This document shows positions 20,454-30,300 of a DNA stretch of 64,000 nucleotides, one piece after another (position 1 is the first letter of the stretch; each line of letters opens with the position of its first letter). A program made the position numbers and the translations under genes. The stretch spans positions 3,089,931 through 3,153,930 of the forward strand of contig QRDG01000415.1 of assembly GCA_012064385.1 (NCBI GenBank), read 5' to 3'. The stretch is from Puccinellia tenuiflora (lineage: Eukaryota; Streptophyta; Magnoliopsida; Poales; Poaceae). The notes beneath the pieces were generated by a model, which worked only from the letters and a program-made list of their open reading frames with translations, searched no databases and was not told the origin of the DNA.

Positions 20454-23400
20454 CATATTTAGCTGAGCTTGAACATATTTGGCATGTCCCTTTTTATTGT
20501 GATTAGCTTTACCACAATCAGAGCAGTGCATTGTTACTCCAGACTTGGTGAAAATGGTCACTCCCTTTTTCACTTTCTCCTCTGGTGCCTTTTTCCTGTT
20601 TCTCTTGGGCCTTCCCATAACTTTGGTGTAGAGTGGTGGATAAATTGGAGCTGCTTTCATATTTTCCCAATACACTCTACCTCTAAGTGGAAACAAATTA
20701 TGGGCATAGGCTCTCATGTATGTATCAATGGTGTAGCAACTATGGACTAAATTTTCTGGGTTAATCCTATCAGTTCTACAACAAGCTATGGCATGGTGAC
20801 ATGGAATCCCTGTTAATTGCCACCTCTTGCAGTCACAAGTTTTAGTTTTGAAATCAACAGTGTAGTTTTTCTCAAACTCATGTGAGGTAACAGAGTAAAT
20901 ATAATTACCAGCAGGCTTGACCATACACTCATTACTCCATTCAGTGAATTTTTCCAATTTCTTCTTGATTTTGGGACAAATTCTTCCAGTCCATTTCTGA
21001 GCTTCTCTCTGTTTTGCCTCAATCCTTTGCAGAAGCTTGTAAAATACTGCTTCAAGCATGGACAAAAAAGGTAGCTCTCTGGCATCCAAAATGTAACTGA
21101 AAATAGTACAGTTAGAAATAAAGTTAGAATTGCAAAATGTAACTGTACCAGCAAATGTCAATTACAGTTAGAATTGCAGTTAGAAGAGGAAAACAACAAT
21201 AAATGTACCTGTTGAAAACCTCTGAATGGTTATTAAGCAACATGTCACATTTGGGAAATTCACTGAAAAAAGCCTTTATCCATGTCTTAGGCACTAGTTG
21301 CTCAATCCAGTTACAAGCCTCCTCACTGTCAACCTTTAGCTTGTCCATGTTTTTCTGCCACTTGGGTAGATTAGTTGATCTAGCAATCGCCCATATGTCA
21401 TTCTTCAATGTCTCCCCTCTGTGTCCTGCCTTTTGAAAATTTTGAAGCATATGCCTAAGACAAAATATATGTTCTGCATCAGGAAAGACCTTTTGGACAG
21501 CATTGATGAGCCCCTACAAGAAACAACAAGATCATTGAGTTACTCAAGATCATTGGACTGGTTGGCACCTATTGTTTGTCATGTAGTGTATGTAACCTAG
21601 TAAGTGACACCAAGAAAACATGCATGTATCATGTGTCGTCGACTAGTCGTCCTCGACGACTAGGACGACTAGTCGACGAGGACGACTAGTCGATGACTAT
21701 TAAGTGACAAAAAAGGAAACATGCATGCCTGGTTCTAAAGCAAGCCATACCTTTTGTTTGACACTCATTATAGTCCAGGGAGATGTATTGGTGATGTTCA
21801 AATCTTCTTTTAGATTGCTCAGAAACCATTCCCATGAACTAGTACACTCAACTTCAACTAAGCCAAATGCAACAGGGAAAATACAGTCATTAGGGTCAAT
21901 TCCAACTGCTGTCAGCAGCTGTCCTTTGTACCTAGTTTTAATGTGGCATCCATCTAGACATATAAGTGGCCTGCACCCTGCTAAGAAGCCCCTTTTGCAA
22001 GCATCATAGCTCCAATAAACAGTGGCCAAATGTTGTTTATGCTCTGGACTGTCAGGATCATGCACTGAATTTGTAGTAACAAAGAACTTAGACCCAGGAT
22101 TACTCCTCCTTAGTTCCTGCCCATAATCACAAAGAAGCCTGAATTGGCCTTCCTCATCCCCATGTATCTGAACCAATGCTGCCTTCCTTGCTCTGCTAAG
22201 CTTCCACCTGTCTGGGCACATATTGAACTCCCTCTGTACCTTTGCAGCAAAGCTTTGCAGGTCTAGCTTCTGGTTATCTCTGAATTCATGCATAAACCTT
22301 TCTGTCAGATACTTTGCTGTTAGTGCTTTCAGTGACCAAGCCTTCTCACATGTGTGTTGGCCAACATATGCTGTGATTACAAAGCCACCTGATCTACTGT
22401 CCTTTGAGGATTTGAACATCCAAGGACAATCATCAACACATACACCCTCTAATCTTCTTAAATCATTCTTGGTTTTGGTGATTTTCACTCTATTCCTGAC
22501 ACTATAGGCTGTCACTGCTTTCCTGACCTCTTTAACACCACTGAACACCATGCCAACTCTGAAAACAGGGTTATCCATATCAACCTCAGGATTGAATGCC
22601 CTGAACTTCTGCTTCATTTTACTTCTATCTTCTTTTGCTAGGTGTAGATCCTCATCCTCAAGGGCTTCCTCATTTTCATTATCATTACACAGCTCCTTCT
22701 CATTGCAATCATTCAAACTTGTGTCAACATTTTCAGCAAATAGATCGTCGTCTCCATCTTCAGCATTGCAGTCACTATCGAAGAATTCACTGTCACACTC
22801 ACTGTCACTTTGTTCCTCACTGTCCAAATTTGCTTGCTCTGTTGGAACAATTGTACTACATCCTTCAGCTTCAGTAGATACAGATGGGCTTTCCACTTTT
22901 CTAGGACTGATGACAGGAGGCAAGTTGGGGCCACCATTAAGGATAACATCATCTCTCAAACTCCTGAGAAAATTGGTGTGATCTATAAATAAGACCAGAG
23001 TTTTCTGTGTCCTACTGGCTTTGATCATTTCATTGCAAATCTGTGTCAACTGCTGCTAAGCCATTGGTAATATCCTTACCAGGCATACACCAGTAAACAT
23101 GAAGCTTCCCATCCCTCTCGTACCCCAGAATATTCAGGATTTCATCTATCACCGTTGTCGACCATGTATGAACACTGCAATAGTCAAAAGATCCGGCAGA
23201 CGAACTGACATACGACAAGTTCTCGGCCAAGCCACAGAAAAACCCATTGTGGATAACTTCAACAGAGAACAGTTCACAATCTGGCCCTCCATCGAACACT
23301 GCAGACAAAACATTCAGAGAAAGCAATCTTCACGACATCAAGCAAAAATTGTAAATTTACTGCAAAAATCGACTACAAATCGCTTCACACAAGAAAGTTA

Positions 23401-23741
23401 CACATATGAAATCACTAAAGGTCACTGCTTTCTAACAGTTCTCTGCCCAAATTGGCGCACATAGTGCCGGCGGCGACGACGGGGTCCAGGACAAGAATAG
23501 AGCAAGAAAGCCTCAAAATTAATCAAATAAAACGTGGCCGCGTGCTACTAACACCTAAATCGTACTCGTATCATCTCTAATAACTGGCAAAATAGGTCCC
23601 GATCATCCTCAACTCATGAACCCTAGCAAAACCCCCCACCATGGCCAAAATCTCACAGAAAACATCGCGGGAGTTGATTTCGGGCTTACCGTAGTCCGGG
23701 GGGTCTTCGTTCCACAGGCGGTAGTGCAGGTCCGGCGGCAT
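20397..23741 (-). pseudogene. Mutator-type (MURA/MULE) transposase, decayed
   Basis: Multi-exon transposase on the minus strand. Inferred exons are 23741-23690 (starts MPPDLHYRLW), 23298-21751, 21513-21209 and 21096-20397. Domains in order: a PB1-like N-terminal part (KLHVYWCMPGKDITNGL), an acidic linker, a zinc-binding DNA-binding region, the MULE transposase core (LICLDGCHIKTRYKGQLL, then FPDAEHIFCLRHMLQNF), a SWIM finger (CDCKRW...GIPCHH) and a terminal CX2C zinc knuckle. Damage: the frame is broken near 23040, where the N-terminal part hits TGA. The core motif that normally reads S-D-(K/R)-Q-K-G reads S-V-K-Q-K, losing an aspartate of the DDE type. The last frame runs past the element end and stops in host DNA at 20397. 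It is probably inactive. Confidence 0.85.
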
Positions 23742-24123
23742 CACGGCGACGGAGTGGCGGCCGGAGTGCTCGACGTGGCCTCCGTAGTGCTTGAGGTGAC
23801 CAAAAAGGACTCGCCGCGGCTCTGGTTCTAGACAGATTGGGAAGGGCAGTAAATGAAAATGCGAAAACTACGGGTCTCGTTCCGTCAATTAAACCGAGCG
23901 TACGTGCGGGAGGATTGTGGCTTGCATATTCTATTAAAACGAGGACCAAGCTGCAAATGTTTCCGAACAGACAGCGTCCAACGTGGCAAGTTTCGGACTA
24001 AATTGACTGCCCAATCAACGCTAAGCAAGTTCTGGGACGGCGGGATCACATTTTGCTACTTATGGGACCAATTTGCACATCGGTGGCAAGTTGTGGTACC
24101 GCGCGTGTATATAACTCCTCGAC
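20454..24123. mobile_element. Mutator-type element lacking clear terminal inverted repeats
   Basis: The boundaries come from comparison with the uninterrupted promoter module at 7165-7195. The host sequence GCAGCTGGA (20445-20453) recurs as GCAGCTAGA (24124-24132), a 9-bp duplication with one mismatch, and AAAGAAGG then resumes. The element carries the transposase described separately. Its ends (CATATTTAGC at left; the complement of 24123 leftward, GTCGAGGAG) are not inverted repeats of each other. It is therefore either a non-TIR MULE or one truncated at the 3' end of the gene. Confidence 0.65.
21598..21730. repeat. CG-rich palindromic cluster between direct repeats, in a transposase intron
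   Basis: Within the intron 21514-21750, CGACTAGTCG-type palindromes overlap from 21637 to 21696 with CGTCCTCGACGAC variants. They can fold into several alternative hairpins. The cluster is bracketed by two copies of a TAAGTGACA...ACATGCATG stretch (21601-21625 and 21700-21727). Its composition is unlike the rest of the intron. Confidence 0.8.
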
Positions 24124-24490
24124 GCAGCTAGAAAAGAAGGTTATATCATGCGAGTTGGTCCGTACCGAAGTTTGACTTGCCTTTCTCAGACTAAAATCGA
24201 GAGAGAGAACGTATGCTTAGTTGACGTACGAACAGAGTAAGTTAATAAGACTTTACTCAGCTACTAGTCGACTGCAAGTTCAACTCTGTACGGAACATCG
24301 CGCTGGCACAAGGATGGACGCGAAGTTTGACTTGCCTTTCTCAAAGTAAAATGGCTGGCGTTTCTCATGCGATTTGGTTGGTCCGTACCGAAGTTTGACT
24401 TGTCTTTCTCATGCGATTTTGTTGGTCCGTACCGAAGTTTGACTTGCTTTTGTCAAACTAAAATGGCCGGCGTTTTAGTATAGTAAAATG
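24124..24490 (+). promoter_or_regulatory. MADS-promoter module 1, right half of the split copy
   Basis: It resumes with GAAAAGAAGGTTATATCATG and GTTGGTCCGTACCGAAGTTT, as in the gene 1 promoter at 7183-7232. A GTTGGTCCGTACCGAAGTTTGACTTG-like segment is then repeated in short tandem (about 24150, 24388 and 24424). No MADS exon follows directly. The next 4.4 kb is transposon-rich. Confidence 0.8.
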
Positions 24491-24510
24491 TTTAGGGCAT
24501 GTATAATGAT

Positions 24511-25046
24511 CAAGGAAAAAAATAGCGTTCTATCAAAAATAGCGTGGCCCTCTTCCAGAAGCTATACAAGATATAGCGTGATATAGCGAAGTTACATACA
24601 AAATAGCGTGATGAAAAAAATGCAAGAAATAGCCCAAATATTAAGGATTTGAGCACTAAAAATTTGTCCAGAAACAATACATGCATAACCAGGTAACCAT
24701 ATTCAAATGCCAAGGCCAAATCAATGGCACAAATACAAATACGAGGCTTAAACCATGAAAATTAATCAACTAAAAGATAAACAGTTTTAAACTTTAATCA
24801 GAATCATTAACATCGTCTCCAGAATTAACTAGAAGAACCAACAGATTGCCCGCCATCATCATTACCTAACATTATTTCTAGCCTTTTTGTTAGTGTAGCT
24901 ATAACATTACCACATTTAGTGTGGTTTGACGCGTATAAAACGCAAATAGCGCCATAGCGTCAACTTTAGGCTAAATATAGCGTAGCCTATCCAAATACGC
25001 TATATCGTGTTATTAACCGGGAAATAGCGTGCTATTTTTTTCGTTG
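24511..25046. mobile_element. Non-autonomous hAT-like element (536 bp)
   Basis: Flanked by a perfect 8-bp duplication ATAATGAT (24503-24510 and 25047-25054). The inverted ends are CAAGGAAAAAAATAGCG and, from the other side, CAACGAAAAAAATAGCACG. The motif ATAGCG or its complement occurs many times near both ends, as expected for hAT subterminal transposase-binding repeats. No protein is encoded. Confidence 0.9.
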
Positions 25047-25054
25047 ATAATGAT

Positions 25055-27250
25055 TGATAAGACAGTCCTATCGTTAACCTGCCACGTAGTTTAGATATGA
25101 TAACAAAACATGATGTACAATGGGTTATTTTTAGCTTTATCTTTAATAACCAGATATCACTAAAATTGTGGTGAGAGAAATTATGTTAAGAAATGATCTC
25201 TTAGCTAAGAAAAAACAAATATTTTTTTTTCGTTTTTCTCTTATCCAACTAAACAATCATCTTACATGACATTAGGATAATAAGACCATTGTACATGTCC
25301 TCATCCGACCGATCCGCGCTATTGGATCAGTCGCTTCCGCGGGGCGCGCCAGTTGCTTTTGCTTCTGCGATCGATGTTTTGGATGCTAGTGGGCCCTGCT
25401 ACTGTACTACTATTACGTTGCTTTCCCGCATGTATACGCCACCCGTGCAGGTAACCATGTATGCAGACCCAGCTAGCTATAAAGCTGTTATCGATTTGCA
25501 AGTTTATGTACGTGGACAAATTACCGGCTAACTAGCTAAATGCATGCCTCTATATACTTATGCACGGTCAGGTAGTCTTTTTTCGGAGTTTTCCACTCAC
25601 CGTGGTGCCCGCTTGTTTGCCATGGCACAATTGCAGTATGCTGGCGCGTCAAGTCGGAACATATACAACTTGAAAATAGAGCCCTCTGAGCTAGCGAGGT
25701 CGATCGTCTGATTCCTCCGACGTTTACGACTACGATGATTTAGAGGGAGACGATGGAGTAGTGAGAATGGACCAAGGTCGCAAACTTGCACCGACGGGCC
25801 CCAGGCGGTGCCGAATCGGCGAGTCCTGAACCTCCATGGACAATGATTTTGGGGCTAGTGATCTGTTATACTGCATAAGTTCATCCGATATGTTGTGAAC
25901 ACACGCCCCAAATGTTGTAAAATCACGCGATATTTTTTGGCAAGGTTTTATGAGCATTTGTTTTAGGTTAATGTTCCCCATTGCATACATGCTTCCAGAT
26001 TGTAACTAATTCGTATATTTTTTTTGTTGCAAAATCACACACCAAATGTTGTAATATTTTCTGAACGTTGACGACAAGTTTTTGTTTTTCCATTACAAGT
26101 TTTTGAAAATGCTGCAAACTCGTGTTGTTTTTGTTGTGGTCGTATCTGACTTTTGTTGAAATAGTTGGTCATTTTTGTTGCAAATGAATATGTAGCAGAA
26201 ACTTTGTTGCTTAACAACTTTTTTCTTTATTGCTGCAAACACATGATTTCTTTGTTGTGCTCACTTGTGATATTTGTTGAAGTTGTTGGTGATCTTCGTT
26301 GTAGATGAACCTACATCAACAAAATTGTTGCTTAACCATTTTTTGCGGCTACAAACACATGGTTTTTTGTTGTAATAATTTGTGATTTTTTTTAAATAGT
26401 TGTTAAGTTTGTTGCAAATTAATATGCAGCAAAATATTGTTGCTTAAACATTTTTTTATTGCTACAAACACATGATTTATTGTTTTAGTCATTTGTAAAA
26501 AGATTTGTTGTAATCGTTTGTAACATTTGTTGAAATAGCCAGTGATTCTTGTTGCAATTCAATCTGTGGAAAATTAATTATTTGCTCAAACATATTTTTT
26601 TGTTGTTGTAACCGTTTGAGAATTTTTGTTGATATTCTTCGTGATTTTTCTGTTACAAATCAATCTACGGCGGCAAGATTGTTGTCTAATCATTTTTCTG
26701 TAACTTTTTTAAATGTTGCTTTGATTTAGTTGTAATAATCTTTTCGTAGGCGAGAGTGAAACGTTATGTTGCAATACTCTCTGCGCTAAGAGTAAATCAA
26801 CACGGTGGCATATTTGATTTACTTTTTAATCTAGCAATTGTTACTTAAAAATAGTAGTTTTGATTTTTTTTTTGTTGTTGCAACAATAATATTGATTTTT
26901 TTAATCTAGCAACCAATGTGTAGCTATCACGTCGCACAAACAACTAGTCCAGCAGCATTCATGGGACGTGATGTAACCCAACAGCTAGCCATCCACGGTA
27001 ATGATCAAGTTATGAGACACAAGCATAGGAGACAGAGTAGGTGGGCTCCATCCGCGTCTAGGGATCAAAGCTGCATACGCGCGTGGGCTAGCCGGCTAGT
27101 ACGTGCGGTGCAGGACGTAGCGCCAGACGTCAGAGCGTATCGCGGAGAAGATCATTTCCTGATCGTCTGATATAGCTGATCCAACGACGGACGAGGCGAC
27201 CGATCCCGCGCTCGGATCGGTCGGCTGACGCCTAGCGCGCGATACTCCCT
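25055..27250. other. Unassigned repeat-like region with dense TTGTTG motifs
   Basis: No credible gene. From about 25900 to 26900 variants of TTTGTTGCAA, TGTTGAAATAG and TTGTTGCTTAA recur every 20-60 bases, which suggests the subterminal part of a DNA transposon. GC-rich patches with CCGACCGATCCG (25306-) and its approximate inverse (27199-27222) could mark the two ends. I found no clear target duplication, so the limits are uncertain. A lone CTCCCTCCGG at 27246 may be a truncated MITE end. Confidence 0.35.
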
Positions 27251-27416
27251 CCGGCTCGGTTAAGTTGGTGTGAAATTCCAAAACAACTCACGCAGATTAG
27301 ACATGTGAACATTAATTTTCTGTTTAACTAGACAGAACCCCCTCTCCTCCGGCATTTTTCCTCTCCTCACCATGCATGCGCCCCTGTGAACACATTAATT
27401 GCCTGTTTAGTTACAA

Positions 27417-28560
27417 TTTTTTTTGAAACAAGACAAAAGACTTGCCATTTTTATTAATTAAGCAGAAAAGACATGGCCGGTTAATTATCGGGTAACCAGC
27501 CGAAAACCGGTACAAAGACACCCTCGCCGGCCGTCATGGAACACGACCGTCGCGAGAGCACACACGGCCACACTGGCTACCAAAAACGGACCGCACACAC
27601 AACGCTAGAGAGGAATTCGTCGTCAAGGTTGTCCACCAACGTCATTGTAATCACTCCACGAAGTGCGACTCCGACTTCACCGAAGAGAGGACCGCCTAGG
27701 AAGACCACACCTTAGCAGCCTCGTGAAGGGTGACTGGTATCTCCGATTGGTTGCCATGCTATCCACCGTGCGGAACCCTGCATCCACCACCATATCCATG
27801 CACTGGTCCCTTTGACAGATGTACCTCCCGAAGAATGATGCCCCTAAGGGGGGAACGACGTAGTGGCGCCGCCATAATCCGATCCGCGGATCTAGGGTTT
27901 CCCCCGGAGATAGCGAGAGGAGGTGAGGGCTTCATCTCGATGATGCCTTCAGGAAGGTGATGACACACAAGGTGCCGCCACCATCGGCTCCGAACAGGTC
28001 GGAAGCTAGGTTTTCACTCGGGTCTGCCCAACAACCTCCATCCGCAGCAAGTGCATCATAACTACTACCCTCGAAATCCTCGTCGTCGACCAAAACACAC
28101 CGGACGCAACACAAGGTTGGGCCGGAAGGCAGAAAGGAGGAGCCCTCCACGATCTGGGCACACCTTGCACCAGCCAGGCCGGCCAGGGGCGTGGCCCTAG
28201 CGCCGAAGAAGTGCCGGAGGAGCATTAGAAGGCCATGGAGGGGCGCCACCTGCGCCGTCGCCAGATCCAGTTGCGCCGACACCGGAGCCGTAGGGCACAT
28301 ACATGTGGAGAAGCTCCTCGTTGCCTGGAGCCATCGGCCAAGAAGACGAAGCGCGCAGTTGCCTCGTTGCCGGGTTGCCTCGGCCACGCTGCCAGTCGCC
28401 TCACCCGCGCCACCAGGAACTCGCCCGCTTCGTGATGCCACCTCACCGCCAGAGCAGCGAAGGCATCACCGCCAACACCTTCTCCCGCTCACCTAGGAAG
28501 GTGCCGCCGCCGAGCTTGCTTCCGGGGTGCCGTGCGGTGGCCCAGCACACCACTGCATGT
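27417..28560 (-). mobile_element. Probable antisense LINE/retroposon fragment
   Basis: A poly-T start (27419-27427) is followed by ACTTGCCATTTTTATTAATT, which is like the reversed polyadenylated 3' end of a non-LTR element. A long GC-rich segment follows whose frames are open in several phases but show no endonuclease or reverse transcriptase motif. If it is a LINE it is 5'-truncated. From 28560 to 28900 I see nothing recognisable. Confidence 0.35.
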
Positions 28561-28899
28561 CGTAGTACGCAAGTCGTTGACATAACACTCAGAAAAGGAC
28601 TTATCCGTGAATATTACATCACTCAGAGTAGTACAATAGAAACATAGCAGGTCCAAGGTAACACTATAGGATTACAACGCTATTCATGCCAAAACTTACA
28701 GAACTTCCTCGATACATAGAGGATAATCTTGTGCAAATTAAATCCAGAAAAGATCCAATTCGGAGCACTATGTTGGAGATCAACTCTAACTCTAATTCCT
28801 AATCCCCTGATCCCCTAAATCGTGGAGAGCCCTTATTGGTTAGGATTGTAATATTTGTCTATATATACATGCAATGGAAAAGGCTAAGTGTGGTGAATC

Positions 28900-30297
28900 G
28901 TCTCACATGTACGAAGGAGAAAACTCCACGCATGACACTAGTGAAAGATATACGAGGCCGTACAGATCATGGACGTTTTCTTATGTAGGAGTATCACTCT
29001 GCTAGATCCAGTGCCAAAGTCTTGTCTCTTGTCCACCATATATGCCGCAAAGGATACGTCGTCTGCACCACATATATGGCTCCAACTCCAAGCAGCGAAA
29101 ATAAGGTTATCATGTAAGTTGCTCTGTACCGAACTTTGCTTATCTAGTAAGGAAAGGGTAGGCCTTGGAGTATGATATTTCAGGAGCACATGCACCATTA
29201 ATTGGGTAGCTATGGCTGTGTATACGTGGACGAGAGACCCGAGGCTCGATCTCTAGTATGATACGTTATCACCGAGGTTTACTTACCTCATAAGGAAAGG
29301 GTAGGCCTTGGAGTATGATACGTTATCATCTAGGTTTTCTCAAGGTCAACTTTTCTCAAAATCTCAAAAACTCTTATTTGGAGATTTTCTCATATATGGT
29401 ATGCTAGATCCAGTGTACGGAGTACTAGCTACTGGATGCTTAATAAAAGTACTCTTTCCAGCAGTAGAAATATGCTGCAACCGCTACGTTGCCGCACCAT
29501 TAGCCAAAGTCAGCACTAGGCTCGACGTACGCAGCTGGAAAAGGATGTGATCATGCGAGTTGGTCCGTACACAACTTTGACTTGCCTTTCTCAGGCAAAA
29601 TCTAGTAGGAGGAAAAATTTACTCATCTAAGTTGATCTCTGTACGGAACATGGCTGGCGTTTCAGTATATGTGTACGGTGGAGAAAGCTCCACGCATGAA
29701 AGATACGGTGCCGTACAGATCATGGACGTTTTCGTGTGTGGGTAGCAGAAGTATCACTCTGTCTAGATCCAGTGCACCATATTAATATAAGTACTCTGGC
29801 CCAGCAGTAGATATAAGTACTTTGGCACCATATGCCAAAGTCTTCACAAGGCTCCAAGCTAGCAGCCAAAAATAAGGTTATCGTGCAAGTTGGTCCGTAC
29901 CAAAACCTTGCTTACCTTGTAAGGAAAGGGCACATGCTCGAACCATTGGGTAGCTACGGCTGTGGACGTGTCAGTTCCCGATCGATACGTGGGAATGACG
30001 AGGTCAGATGTGAGACTTTGTAGAGGCGAACAAGTATTGCCTAGACAATCCTCAGATGACCATATATAGTAGTAGCATCTCTCACTCTCTCTGTCTAGAC
30101 TCTATACTAGACATATAATCCTCAACTCCCAAATAGCCTCCTCTCCCCGGCCGTTGTCTCTCTCTCTCAGCTGACCAACTCTCTGTGAATTGTGTGTCAG
30201 TTTGTGAATAGATCATAGGTACCGTAGATACGATCTCTAGCTAGATAGCCCGTCGGCGTGATTGCTGCTAGCCCGTCGGCCCGATCATCAGTACTAC
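28900..30297 (+). promoter_or_regulatory. 5' flank and leader of MADS gene 2, promoter module doubled
   Basis: Module 2 occurs twice (about 28905-29230 and 29640-30060) with module 1 between them (29438-29600). Markers are CTCCACGCATG, GGCCGTACAGATCATGGACG, AAGGAAAGGGTAGGCC and GACAATCCTCAG. The leader keeps the CT-rich stretch and CTCAGCTGACCAACTCTCTG (30166-30185), as in gene 1. Extra copies of promoter blocks could change expression relative to gene 1; this is inference. Confidence 0.65.
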
Positions 30298-30300
30298 ATG

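Noticed and set aside
22550..22981. Serine-rich 143-codon plus-strand frame
   Set aside because: It is the antisense shadow of the acidic linker in the MULE transposase.
20348..24490. A third MADS gene between the two copies
   Set aside because: Only promoter modules are present; no MADS-box, K-box or splice pattern follows.
27932..28647. A 169-codon minus-strand gene and overlapping plus-strand frames
   Set aside because: Open in many phases because of GC content; the region looks like an antisense retroposon fragment.
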